Shown here piece after piece: positions 1 through 11,974 of a DNA stretch of 64,000 nucleotides (its first letter is position 1; each line of letters begins with the position of its first letter). This stretch comes from Crotalaria pallida (lineage: Eukaryota > Streptophyta > Magnoliopsida > Fabales > Fabaceae): NCBI GenBank assembly GCA_037953625.1, contig CM075650.1, forward strand, positions 144,613,206 through 144,677,205, read 5' to 3'. Below the pieces are notes generated by a model. It did not search any database. It was not told where the DNA came from and was given only the letters and a program-made list of their open reading frames with translations. A program made the translations under genes and the position numbers.

Positions 1-3000
1 CTCCCTGAAAAGGCGAGGAAGCGAGGCACGAGGCAGTATCAGGGTAGTGTGAGCAAGAAGGAATGAATCGACCAAAGACTGATCATCTGCATCCAATGAA
101 CAGCGAGACCTAGTGGAAAGTGCAATTGCAAAAGCACACCACAACACGCACAGAGATAATAAGACAAAAAAACAAAACAAAGAAAAGGAAAGAACCCAAC
201 TTGGATCAAGCAAAGAAAGGAACGCTTACAAACTGAAGAAGACCCTGGGGAAGGAGAGACATGGCCTGCCCTCGCGAAAGGAGTCTGGAAATGGGAAGCC
301 TCATGCATAGAGCGCCCATCAGGAAGAGCAGTAAAACACCTAGGAACTTCAGCCGTGCTGGTCGAAGCCATGCCCTTTTCAGCGGTAGGGGTAAAAACTA
401 TGGGGGCAGAAGGCTCTCCAACCGGGATCTCAGTAGTAACAGCAACTTGGCTCTCCTCGGGAGCAGAGGCATCTACCTCAACATCCATCCCGTCAAACAC
501 GGTGTCCGCCCCGCCAAATACATCTTCAAACTTTTGAGTATCGGCGATGACTTCATCAACAACATCAGCAGTACCTGAAGGGGCATCTAAAGGCACACCC
601 TTGGAGGTAACGGAAACACTTTTGAAAACACCAACTGGGGGCATCGAAGAACCAGTATCCCCACAAACAGCAGATCCAAGAGGGACATAAGGGGTAGCAT
701 CCCCACCAACAAAAGGTTGAGGGCAGAAATATGTGGGGTCTTCGCGATCAGGGACGGACGGAATTGTCGAAGGACTGATAAAAACATGACCACCTCTAGA
801 AACTTGAGGCGAAGGCGACGCCGAAAAGTGACCACCAGAACCGCCTACACCCAAAAAGAAAAGAGGAGAATCAACAATACCATAAGATTGCCTGAGCAAA
901 GCGTACTGAAAATAAAGAAGCCAAAGGAAAACGAAGGAAAACCAAAGAGCACAATAAGAGCAAGAAAAGAAAGAAGGCAAGAAATGAAACCTGGGGAGTA
1001 TTCCTCCTCAGCGCCGCCACTTTCAACAGAATCATCATAATAAGCCAAGAGAGAGTCATCTGAGCAGGTCTCATCAATATCGTCATGAACCAAGTCTATG
1101 TGAGCGGGAGAAGAAGGAGCAATGTGAACACCGGAAGCGCGCAAGCGTTTAGATCGGCGAGAAGGTGCGACTGTAGTTGCCTTCCTCCTCTTTCGAGACG
1201 CGGCGGCACCGCTGGCACCGCCTTTAGCAGGAGACTTGGAAACAGAGGGACCTTGAGAGGTGGTTTTTCTCTTGCCCCGTTTGGATGAAGCAGGGGAAGA
1301 TGCAGTAGCCTTGCGTCTAGGCGAGTCTTCCTCAACTGGAAACGAAACAAAACAAGAAGAATTAGTACAAAGCAGAAAAGGGGAAACAACAAAAACAGAA
1401 AAATGGCCAAGATATTCACCTTTGAATTTCTTCATGGAGGTGCAGAAATAAGGGTCATTATATACAATAGGCAGCAAAGAAGGGGTCGAGTGCTGGGAAG
1501 AGGTCTCAAAATCTCGCAAGTGCTGAAGAATATCCTCATGAGACGTGATCCAACTACGCAAAACACCTCCAACACGGAAGGGAGAAACATGAACACGAGG
1601 GATTTCGGAAGCATCAGGAGTTGCGCCGAAAAGGAGCACTTTGACCAAGCCTTCCACAGGAGCATGCTCAATTCGAAGGGTGCAAGGGGCTTAATCACGC
1701 CCGAATTGCCTAGCCACACGATCGGGGCTATAGGCGCAAGGCCAAAGAGCTTCGCCGTGGGCACTCTTACTATCCAGAGGAACAAAACCAGGTAAACAGC
1801 GAGCAGTTAAGATTAACTTCCATAAATCATAAATTCCCTCAAAGCGAGCAGCAACATCGTTCCTGGAGGCAAACTCTTCCTTGTCATACAGGAGATGCAA
1901 GGGGTCACCACCCTCCATGATATTGTCCAAGTAAGGACGAAACACAAACTTATCCTCTGAATCAATAAGAGAAATCAAAGGTTCTCTTGGAAAGCCTCTT
2001 GTCCAACACCAAGAGCGAGGCTCCAAGTCAGCAGCATTACCCGAAGGAGAGAGTCTAACAGGACCGTAGTCTGGAAAGCGCTCAAACAAGAAGTACTGAA
2101 GAAAAGTCAAGTCAATGTAGGAGATCCACATCTGTTCTGCCACTTGGTCTAGGCGAGCATACAAGCCGCCTAAGTAGAATGAAGCAAGAGGAAGGCGGAT
2201 GCCTTCTGGCAAGGAGCAAGCGAAAAGAAAAACGCATGGGCTCACAGATTCCCATGGAGGGCCAGGAAACACATACCTACTCAGCCAAAAAGCAACGAAG
2301 GCAGCACGGCAAAGGCGCTGATCCTTGACGGGCCCAGCTTGAAACTTGCCGTCATGAAAGTCACCGAAAAAGTACCTAACCCAGCTATCAAAAGTATACT
2401 TGAAGGAAGAGCGTTGGCTTGCCCTCTGACCTCTCGGGACCAAGTTTCCGGTACCCCTCACTCTCTGGGAAGAAGAGCCTCTCGCGTAAGAAACACGCAT
2501 TCGCTTGAAAAGATCCCGTGAGTACTTAGCACTAAGAGCCGAAGCAGCCTTCAACTCTACTGACAATTCGGAAAGACGTTCATCAACACCTTCTACATCG
2601 AAGCCTCTATCCTCGAAAGATGGAAGCTTAAGAAGAACAACCACATCCTCAAGGGTTGGAGTAAACTCCCCCCATGATGTCAAGAAAGTATGAGTAGAAG
2701 ATCACCAACGTTGCATCAGAACCAACAAATCGTTAGGCTTACGGTTAGCGCCGAGTCGAGGGGACGCTTTGATCGCAGCGGCGATGCCTACCCTCTCCAA
2801 AATAGCCACAAATGCAGCATCAGTAGAAAACATGTGATCAACCCATTCCTGCCAACCGCTGGTGCCTCCAGCACGAACGTTGAAATTCAAATCCACCCAG
2901 GGAAACTCTGAGCGGCGAAGGCAAGAACGGAGTAGCGAAGGGCCTAACGCACAGTGATCCTTGTGGTAGGATGGCGAAGAGACGAGTTCGGCAGCGTCCT

Positions 3001-3244
3001 CGGGAACCACCATGGCTTTGGTAGGAGGACCAGCAAGGAGATTTCCTGAGTCTGGACCGAAGGGCGAATCCACCTTCACCCCCGCCGCCCAACGGCGATG
3101 GCCTGGTTCGATGGGATAGGAACGAGGACAAGGGAGTCGTTGCAGGAAGCAGTAGGAGATAGGGTCAGGAAGTTGAATCTCCTCCTCAGAGCTCGAAGAT
3201 ACATCTTCAACCTCTGAAGGGATAGCAGCCTTTGATTTTGACAT
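1..3244 (-). pseudogene. Plant-mobile-domain (PMD) gene, transposon-type, two in-frame stops, 3' end off window
   Basis: PMD proteins (aminotransferase-like plant mobile domain, MAIN/MAIL1 relatives) occur as host genes and inside MuDR and Ty3/gypsy elements. I start at ATG 3244 (MSKSKAAIPSE), after a stop-poor leader. The PMD core follows: FLTSWGEFTPTLEDV, then FVAFWLSRYVFPG and RVARQFG, all typical of the family. The same frame is broken by TGA at 2702-2704, just before the WGEFTPTLEDV block, and by TAA at 1691-1693, directly after RQFGRD where a Gln is expected. Introns I infer: 1419-1336 (84 nt, frame-neutral), 990-845 and 229-110, all GT...AG. Exon 2 is Lys/Arg-rich (KRGKRK, RRSKRLR; possible nuclear signal); exon 3 is acidic and Ser/Thr/Pro-rich. 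The exon entered at 109 is open in a frame that the best donor does not deliver, so the 3' structure is uncertain. Assignment to PMD is firm; exon ends are inference. Confidence 0.8.
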
Positions 3245-3624
3245 GGCAGCAGCAAATGCAGAAACGTGCAAGAGATGAACAGAGGAAATCAAGCAGGAAA
3301 GAACAGGGAGGCAACGAGAAGGTTTTCTGTTTGAGAAAGATGAAAAGTAAAAAGGGGATGTTTCAGGCAGTAAAGAAGAAAGAGAATGAGTAGGAGTGGG
3401 AGGTTGAGCAAGGAAGTAACTGAAAGGTTGGGGGAAGTTTTGAAAGAAGGAGAGTATGTGGAAAGGAGGGAACGTGGGGAAGCGTGCAACTGCCAAGAAC
3501 TGAAAGTTATTGCCTTCTCCCCCTGTCGACACGTGGTATACAGCAGAAGAATGAGAGAAGAGAAAGATTGAAAAGAGGATTTGCACTGAAAAGAAGTCTC
3601 TCTTTTCATTGCAAAGGAGGCAAT
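3245..3624 (-). promoter_or_regulatory. 5' leader/promoter stretch of the PMD gene, plus possible polypurine tract
   Basis: This interval separates the PMD start codon from the LTR-like sequence. On the minus strand it stays open in the PMD frame, but the translation is low-complexity (Ser/Phe/Pro-rich) and looks like untranslated leader. On the plus strand a purine-rich run (AAAGGAGG, 3613-3620) sits 4 nt before the TGTTGATACCC start at 3625, the place where a polypurine tract is expected upstream of a 3' LTR. Confidence 0.4.
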
Positions 3625-5150
3625 TGTTGATACCCAAAAATGAGTGGTCCATTAACAATGCCCAAAGTGCAAAGCCCAAATCCATCATAGGAGCTAAAAT
3701 CACCAAACAAATAATGAGCTAGAGAAAGCATGTGACAGGCACCTACAGTGCAAAGGCGTCCTCCTCTGTACGCCTTCCCGAAGGAATATAAAGCATCTCA
3801 TTAACATGGCCAAGAGGGAAAGAGGGAATGACCAGCAACATTGCAGTAGTCGCAAAACTCAAGAAAATAGATGTGGCAAGAAGAGGGCGTCGAAAGCACC
3901 AAAGTTACGGGTAAAGGCGCACTCAGCCCAAGGCGCACACACACACCCGGACGAAGGTAGCCAGCTGTCCGAAGGAATCTTTGCTTACTTCATTCACCTC
4001 TTCCCAAGGCAAAGCAAGGAATAGCAAGACTTGCACACCTCTCCTCCTGCAGCCATTAAATGACAAAGCCAGAAAGAGAAAACAAACAAAAGGGACCTGA
4101 TAAATAAGGAATATGCAGCGACCAAGGTGGGAAAGTGCCATGGACCAGTGGATAAAGTGATAAGAAGCAAGGACCGGTTGGCAAAGAGCACACTATAAAA
4201 AGAGGAAGTTCCATCCTCCATGGGGGCACACGGAGAGGGAGGGAAAAACAACAACAGGGGAAAAGGAGGGGGATCACCGAAAAAGAGTGTGATCAACTCA
4301 GAAGAGTGACAAAGCAACCAGAAACACATATGGCTCCTCCAAGAGCTCAAGAATAAAATTCGAGAGAAACACAAGTGAGGAAGACGCACTAGAAAGCGCA
4401 CACCCCTAACCATCATTTAAGTAACAACAATACACCGGAGTAGAGCACAAGTTCCCCTCCTTTGCAACTCGGAGGAAGAAAACAAGAGAAAGAGAATAAT
4501 ACTAAAGAACAAGGAGGTCCCGAAGGCGAGCAGCAAAGCGCATGCCTTTTGTCCTCCACAAGTTCGTCTAAAGCAACTGAACCAACCAGAAGGAGGCCAT
4601 CAACTCGGTTAGACACCAAATACAAAGAAAACACCAGTTCTATTCCTTAGAACTGAGGGAAGGAATATCTGGAGAACCAATGGTAAGAGAGGTGACAAAG
4701 AGAAGGGGAGGAGGCCAAGGCGCGCACTAGAGCAAACACCCTATAGCCAATATTGCAACCGCCTCACCACCACCATTGGGGTCGTGGTCGTAACTTGTAT
4801 ATTTGATACAGAGGACGCCCCCGCAAAACTAAACTGGCAAGAGCGCACTGCATGACTGCAAAAGCAGTACTGACGGCTCCATTTATTTAAATCATCTGTA
4901 GTATTTGTACGCTTGTAATGGGCGCCCCCACAAAATCGGGCTGGCCAAAGGCGCACCCCCCTGTCTGTAGAAATAATATCAGCATTTCCACTTCACTGGA
5001 GCCAAACTTCATTAAGTTTACGAACCCTCTGTAATCTCTGAATAATTACATCTTTTGCAATAAAAAGATCCGAAACAAGGGTTAATAGATTGTAAATTGG
5101 GTAGGTCTCCTTTGCCGTCACATACACAAAATTATTATTGACTCCACAAT
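3625..5150 (+). mobile_element. LTR-like sequence (candidate 3' LTR of a Ty3/gypsy element)
   Basis: It starts TGTTGATACCC after a short purine tract. A TATA box (TATAAAA, 4194-4200) lies about 570 nt in, and a poly(A)-signal-like AATAAAAAG at about 5058 near the end, giving U3-R-U5 order on the plus strand. The right edge is not resolved: I see CA at about 5149 and a (TA)n/(GA)n run from 5168. The matching 5' LTR would be off the window, so no TSD can be tested. No protein of gag-pol type is seen. Its plus orientation is opposite to the PMD gene beside it. Confidence 0.5.
4194..4200 (+). promoter_or_regulatory. TATA box in LTR-like sequence
   Basis: TATAAAA in the context GCACACTATAAAAAGAGG, placed where a U3 promoter would lie. 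Functional status is inference. Confidence 0.4.
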
Positions 5151-5166
5151 ATGCCGCGTTGATAAC

Positions 5167-5211
<45 letters not shown>

Positions 5212-5213
5212 AG
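5167..5213. repeat. (TA)n then (GA)n microsatellite
   Basis: Compound dinucleotide repeat directly right of the LTR-like sequence: a short TA run followed by about 14 GA units. Confidence 0.85.
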
Positions 5214-5326
5214 AGATTTGTGATTATGTCTTCAACAAATAAGTCTAAACTCAATATTTTATTTTATATAATGTTTAATGAAGTTTCAACAAGTGGTAAT
5301 TAGAGCCATGCATGATTGTATGATTT

Positions 5327-5550
5327 TTTTTGTCTGAATTCCTTGCGGAACCACCGGTATCTCCAAGAGCACCCTTAATACCAGGGAGCCCTTTTGACTA
5401 ATCCGGAGCGAGCTGCGTGGCTGCTGGCTCTCCCAGCGGGATGTTTTTAGTGGAAATCGAACACGGGGCTACTAGCACCCGTATCCCATTCCCAAGATTT
5501 CAGTTGGGGCCTTACACCAACTGAACCAAACCCCGTTAAACCTCGTTGGT
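5327..5550 (-). mobile_element. tRNA-derived SINE, family 1, with perfect 15-bp TSD
   Basis: Flanked by identical copies of ATGATTGTATGATTT at 5312-5326 and 5551-5565. Read on the minus strand it has a tRNA-like head: A box TTGGTTCAGTTGGTGTAAG and B box GTGTTCGATTTCC, then a body, then an A-run tail (the T-run at 5324-5331). Its 3' half matches the element at 18904-19117 (shared GGATTAGTC, CCTGGTATTAAGG, TGCTCTTGG), so they are one family. Pol III promoter function follows from SINE biology and is not tested here. Confidence 0.9.
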
Positions 5551-5565
5551 ATGATTGTATGATTT

Positions 5566-8080
5566 AGGACCTAATGTATCTTATCAAAATTATTATCGTA
5601 GTAATTCAAATATGTGAAAATCTGTAACCTAAATCACTATGGCCTTTATTGATATGATCATATGAGCATTTTGACACCTGAATTCTTTCGATCCATTAAT
5701 TATACTAAGAGAATTTCGAACTTGTTTTTTTTTTTTTTTTTGAGTTCATTGCATCATGACCCTTTTGATTCAGATTCATGATAATTGTAAATTAAAAATC
5801 TTTTAGGAACAAAACCTATAACCAATCATCTTATAAAACACGAAAAAAAAGAGTTTTTATACATAACATTCTTGGCAACACGAGTTCTCATTTTGGAACT
5901 TGAAAATCGTATAAATGCTTTTTTAAACAATTGAAACTTTTTTGTGATCAATGTGTTAGAAATCTCATTCTGGTCATAACAGGATAAAAATCATGCCTTG
6001 AAACACATAAATATGTTGACCTCAACTGCAGACCCGTTGACCTCAACTACAGACCCGTTTTTTGCACGCTGGTCACGAGTTAGATCTGTAGAGGTCGAAG
6101 ACAACCTCAAACAACGACTCACTCTCACCTCTTGAGAGTGAGGACGTGTATGGCCCCCAATAGAGGAGTTTTTATGCCTTATTTTGTGTTGTGATATGTT
6201 ATCGGTGAACATAATTACTGTATTGTTTAATTATTTGAATTAAATATATTTTATTTAAAATGCAGTAATTAATTATTTTTCTGGTTAATATTTTGATGAA
6301 TAATATTTGAAAGAATAGTTAGGCATATTTTGCATCTTATAATGACATTCACTCTCTCTGGATTATGATTTTTCATCTTGTAATGATATTTTGATCCTGT
6401 ATTCTCAACATGTTGTATACGCTTTAGTATTCACTGTCCCCTGATGCTCTATGCTTCTATTTTAGATTGTTAAGGCACAAAACATGTTGTGGAATGCTGT
6501 TAAATTTTTTAATTGATTACAATTAGAGGTGTTTCTAACTATACACTTACTTATTGACTATGTCATGATATAATAATAAGTAAGAGAAAATATGATTCAT
6601 GTGTAAGAATTTCCATGAATTGGTATAAGGCATAACTATCAAGGTAAGATCACTTGTATTATATTAGTGAAAAATATCTTTGTGATTTGAGGAATGTTTT
6701 TTTGCCATTGCATGCAATAAACTGTCTAAGGGTGATGGTTGTATGTTGTGTTTATAAAAACTTATTAAGATTGGTGTTATTGAATAACACATTAGGCTAT
6801 AAAATCTTTCTGTCTAAAGGTGATAGATTTTCTAACCTAATAATGCATATGAGACTTGAGACAAAATCATTGCCCTCACTCCAAGCTTGCTCATGGTGGT
6901 GCCATCTAGATTGCTATCATCAAAACTGTGTTGCCAGTGAAAATGGTGTCCTTGCTTAGAGATGTTTAGTATGGCAAGAGGGATCTCTCGCTCTTACGTA
7001 CATGTTGGAACTACGTTTTGGGGGATCAAAACTACGTAGTTCTTTGTTGCAAACATTAATACAAAAAATGCATTTAATCCCAGTTCCATGGCTATTTTTG
7101 AACAAGTTCTGAACAAGTATTGAATCCACAGGTATAAAAAATTTGTTAATTTTGATTCCGGTTCAAGGATAAAACACGAAACCGGTATCTTAGTTTTGCT
7201 AACTAAAGGAACCAGCATCTTAAAGCTATCAACAAATGTCAAACCAATACATTTAGCTACAGTTAGTTTTGAGTTTTAGGTACGCTTAAAAATGTGGGTC
7301 ATTCTAATACAATATATATATAACCAGGTTTAAACTGTGGTTAAACAAGAATTTTTTAAATCAAAATACTGTATAATAGGATGATCTTATGCCTCAATTT
7401 TCCCTCTCATTTTTGTCTCATCAACTTATCATCCCACCCCTTTTTCCGCCTATTTCTCCATTCAATATAATCTATATTTTATACTATATTCCTCCTACCC
7501 ACTACTCCCTCCCAAACTCAAGTCCTACCCAAAATCCCCCCAAAACATTTCCCCCTCTTCCACATCCGCCCAACATCCTTGGAAAAAAATATCTCATTCA
7601 CTCCTCTCATTTTCTCTCTCTTCTTATCTTCATCCTCATCCTTATCCTATCATTTTCTCTCTCTTCGCTCATCCCCATCTTTTCTATTTTTCTTCAAATT
7701 TTCACCCAGCAAACTCAAAAACAAAAAAAATAAAAAAAATCACGATTTTCTTTTCTCACTCTCACACCCTTTCTTCCTCTCACTCTCTCACCCCTCTCTC
7801 CCTCTTAAGCTCTTTCTCTCTCTCTAATGCCCTTGCTTTCACTTTTCTCATTCTCTAACCTTTGCATCTCTTTCTTATTCTTTTTTTGCTTCTTCTGCTC
7901 ATGGGTTTCTCTATCACCTATTCTTTCTTCCACTCACGGTGACGATCGGAGCTAAGGACGGAGATGGAAGAGTAGCTGCCCAATCTCTTCTACTCTTTCT
8001 CTAAAGATATTTTTCTTATCCAATTTCTCTTCTATCTACTCTTTCTCTAACTCATCACTTATATCACTATCCTAATCATT
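5566..8080. other. Intergenic, no gene recognised
   Basis: AT-rich DNA. The open frames in it are short and show no domain I recognise. From about 7390 to 7900 the plus strand is a strongly CT-rich tract that gives Pro/Ser/Leu/Phe-rich junk translations; it looks like a degenerate promoter or leader of an old element rather than coding sequence. Confidence 0.6.
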
Positions 8081-9300
8081 ACAGTCAAAGCTCCCTACCA
8101 CTCCACACATGATCAGAACTTGGAGGGCGAAGAATCTGAGCCTAACTCATCCTCTTCACACAAAACTTCATTTTTCTTTGTTGTTGTAATCACATTATCA
8201 TGAACTTCCCTATCATGCAACATTTCTTTCACCTACATAACAGAGAAGTGAACATCATTAACAACAATGTTTATCGTCACATGAATGAGTTTCGTGGGGT
8301 ATCCTTCAACAAGACCTGGGCATAATCAAACTGAGACTGGAAAGCAGTTGATGAATCTTGGGAGATGAATTCCCTAGCTCCTAACACCACTCTGCTCATG
8401 ACCTTTGGCCTCCAAGCATGTATTGGTAACCAATTGCACATAGTCCACATAACTATTCATTAAAAATATTAGAGGGATTCCAAGGTTCAAAGCTGTAAAA
8501 CTAGTAATCAAATAATAGCTTCAAATCTAATTTTAATAAAGTAATATCTACGTTTGTCGCCAACTTCACCAACAAACGATCCCCTCCCAGGAATCGGAAG
8601 TTCCACGAATGGCACCCTTGCACAGCAAAATTCTCATGGATCCTACCAATATCCTAAATACAACGTACTCGAGCCACATAATGCCACCTCCATCCCTGCA
8701 CTTCCTCTTCTAGTATAGAGAAAGAGAGCACCGAAGGACATGGCATGTGTGAGGACTCCCCTTCCTGTTAATTATGAACAATGACACTAGCAATCCTTGG
8801 CTTATCCAACATTTCTTTCGCCACTGCCTCCTTATTCACGATCAATATTTGTCTTTGATCTTGATTACCAGTGTCATCCTTTTGTTTAGCAATCGCCTTT
8901 TGCCTCATATCAAAAGCATCTTCATTCTGTTCAGCTATCTCCATGATCTCCTCGGCTTCATCAAAACCCTAGTCCCATAATAAGGTTTACGAACCTCATT
9001 CTTAAATCTTTCTTGATTAACCCATGATTTCTTGTTTTCAACCATAAAGATTATCTAATCTTCTGTCGAGCCCTTCACATATGTTACCTTCCAAAATTTC
9101 ACGAATCCAAACTATCACCCGTATGCATTCCTGTTGTGATATGAACATGTCCACAACATCCCCCCATCGAGAAAAAGTCTTGTATAACTCTTCCTGCGTA
9201 ACAAAGATTGTGAAGTGGGTAAAGTAGAAATAAGTTAATCCATGTCTCACTCTTCTTCCATCGCCAACCTGCCCCCAGCCCATTCAGTTCCACAGTCTTC
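8080..9300 (-). pseudogene. LINE ORF1 remnant with RRM-like domain
   Basis: In plant L1-type LINEs ORF1 begins with an RRM (YFFTNF...LW..F..WG.V.DVFIP) and later a linker and zinc knuckle. Here the minus strand reads FYFTHFTIFV, EELYKTFSRWGDVVDMFIS, and further on RRLDNLYG, which is the order seen in that domain. Below about 8760 another frame gives VQGWRWHYVARVRC and NFRFLGGDRLLVKL, like the region after the RRM. Many stops and frame changes; no intact ORF. No reverse transcriptase is next to it. Family call is by motif pattern only. Confidence 0.6.
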
Positions 9301-10458
9301 CATCGCCGGTGTTTCTCTCTCACTCTCTCTTTCTCTCATAACATCGTTTGTACGACGCAAGTGAAACCAAGGGAGGTGAAGGCGGTTTAGGGTTTGGTTA
9401 ACGTAAGTAATTTGAACCAAATAAGATTGAGAACTGGATGACGATAGAAGCTATGTGGGTGACTATGGCGGTTAAGCTTGTTGACTGTGATAGAGTCTCT
9501 ATGAGTCGCAAATCAGGGCTTAGGAGCAAAGAGGAAGGTCACGAGAGGGTAGAAAGGATAGAGTAGATAGGATGGTGGTTGGTGGTTATGACTGCTGTGA
9601 GCGATGACTAGGGTTGTTGGGCAGTGGCCATTAGGGCTTAAGGGAGAGAGGGATTTAGACACAAGTTCATATTTTTCATTGTTGGGCGGTGACCATGGCT
9701 GTTAACTCCTCTAACCCATCAAAAGTACAAAAGTTCAATTATTCTTACAAAACCTAGATGCATGATGAATTATTATACTAATTAGCAAAAAAAAAAGTTC
9801 CTAATGTTGATAATCAAGTCCAAGAATGAACCTTGATCAAGTTCATTACTCCCACCACATCAAAGGTCCCAGCTTTAAAAATAACATCATTTTTCAAAAG
9901 CCAAAATTATCAAACACAAGCATACCATAAAATAACTCAAATATCATGCTTCTTCTGCCATTTGAAGTGTTGAAAAAATAGATTATAAATTTTCAACAAA
10001 GTGTTTGGTACTCTCCTTGCAAAGCTAACCCTAAAAAATATCATATCCCAAATCCTCTGTGGGCAAACATGCACTATGTGCAACACTCTCTTATTTAATA
10101 TTATAAGTTGAGTAAATGATTGTCTTATAAAAATTCTATGGACTTGAATTGTATACAAAATATGGCTCATAAAAATCTTTACAGAATTAAAACGGTTACC
10201 AACATAGTTTGTAAAATACTTGATGGTTGAGTTTATTTATCTTGGAACGAAAAGATTGTGTTTCGAGATAACGGGTTGTAGTATACAAAAACGTATATTA
10301 TAAAGAAAGTGTTGTTATCTCGAACTCAATATATACAACTCTTTTTGAAGTATTAAAATTTATAAAATTATATACCTTAATATCAAAGTAAGCGGAAATA
10401 CTGAAAATAGTACCCTTGATTTGCTGAACACTTGATTTGCTGAACACCAAAAACATAA

Positions 10459-10512
<54 letters not shown>
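10459..10512. repeat. (CT)n(TA)n microsatellite
   Basis: Compound dinucleotide repeat inside the 3.49-kb element. Confidence 0.9.
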
Positions 10513-10515
<3 letters not shown>

Positions 10516-10663
10516 ATAGGTACATCATCATCATCAAGGTCCAGAGTGGCACAAGTAGAAATCTCATATACAAGTCCATAAAAACTAAAATATAAAGATA
10601 GACCAACTCTCCGAAATCTCTCAAAAACATATACAATATAATACAACTCAAAATATAGAAATC

Positions 10664-11257
10664 TCAGAGATGGTCTAATAATCCTCCAAACAGCAATGAT
10701 CCTCCAAACAGCCATGATCCTCCACCTGGTCTCATGTAGCTGCTCCACCGTCCCTCATCCCAATCACCCATATCATGCATTGCCCGGTGGATCCCCAACT
10801 CCCCACTGGTCCCGGTGGAGTGCTCGACTGGCTCGCCCTCGCTCTCTGCCTCCTCGGGATCCTCCTCGACCTCGTCCGACTGAGTCGGTGCCTGACCGCT
10901 GGGCACTGGGTCAGCAGATGGAGTCCCATGAATCGGACTCATTAGACTAGGAACAGGAATCTCCTCACGTATCATTCGGGAAGCAGAGGGATAGGATCGG
11001 GTAGCTTCTCTAAAACGAAAACTGTGAAAATGTTGAGCTGGTCGAGCTGGGGGTGGTCCATGATATGTATAAAAAGGGGGCACATGCAGGGTGTAGATAA
11101 TAAGGATACAGAACCTATGAGGATGAACACGAGCCAGAGGGTTCGGGTGATAGAGTGTTACCTCTACCTCCCCCTCAAAAAGAGCTCTGTGGTCCTCGTA
11201 GTACCACACTCCACTAGGGAGTGGGCACAACTCGATGCAAGCTAGATAGCGAGCCAT
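10664..11257 (-). CDS. Uncharacterised ORF of the 3.49-kb element
   Basis: A 197-codon frame starting ATG at 11257 (MARYLACIELCPLPSG). The first half contains a Pro/Tyr/His-rich stretch (LYHPNPLARVHPHRF, PPFYTYHGPPPARP); the second half is acidic (EVEEDPEEAESEGEPVE) and ends Gly-rich. A splice-acceptor-like TTATGCTCATGTAG lies just upstream, so this may be an internal exon of a longer transcript read from the TATA near 13150. I recognise no domain. It is much less AT-rich than its surroundings. It may be a real element protein or simply an open stretch. Confidence 0.35.
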   Translation of the reverse strand: MARYLACIELCPLPSGVWYYEDHRALFEGEVEVTLYHPNPLARVHPHRFCILIIYTLHVPPFYTYHGPPPARPAQHFHSFRFREATRSYPSASRMIREEIPVPSLMSPIHGTPSADPVPSGQAPTQSDEVEEDPEEAESEGEPVEHSTGTSGELGIHRAMHDMGDWDEGRWSSYMRPGGGSWLFGGSLLFGGLLDHL

Positions 11258-11974
11258 CACCTACATGAGCATAAGGGTAAGCAATACAGTTCACATTATC
11301 AAATAAGAATAATTACAAAATTAAACATTCACATTTACCAGGTAATCAAATAATATGCATTAACATATGAGCAAACCATTATAATTAATTTCTTTGATTA
11401 TCGTGGCATGATGCATGTTTACTATCTCTCAAATTCCTAAGATTCTCCATCTATCACTTTTTGGACGTCCAACCAAACAACCCAAATATGCTCCCAGAGT
11501 ACAATTTACGTTCTCAAAACGTATAGCGAAACTTGCTCGGAACGTGATACATAACGTCACTCCCTAGGTGAACGTCACGTCGCGAAGATGTAATAATCAC
11601 ATCAACAATATCCCACAATACTGGCCACATTTCTCACTCATAAATGTGTCATCAAGCAAGCCGCAATCAATTTGGTACTCCCATAGTACCCTCCTCATGT
11701 TCCACGAACATGACAAACGATAACTTATCACCATTCACCATGCATGAGTGCACATAAATCTTTTCATTAAAGATTAGTCATTAATCTCATTATATGCAAC
11801 ATGCAGTAAGTATAGCAGTGAGATATAACATTTTTTTTGCATAATATAATTGATAACAAAATTACCAATTGCAGTATTGATCATTTCTTTGAAATGACAT
11901 TGAATTTAAATAAAAGTGGTTAGATTAAAAATGGTGTTTCTTAACATAAAAATGTGCATCAGACTACCCAAAAT

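Noticed and set aside
845..3706. Long minus-strand frame upstream of the PMD start (3245-3706) as an N-terminal extension
   Set aside because: Composition changes sharply to Phe/Ser/Pro-rich at 3244 and it runs into the LTR-like sequence, so it reads as leader.
7389..7827. Pro/Ser/Leu-rich plus-strand ORFs
   Set aside because: Pure CT-rich low-complexity DNA; two overlapping frames look equally open, which argues against coding.
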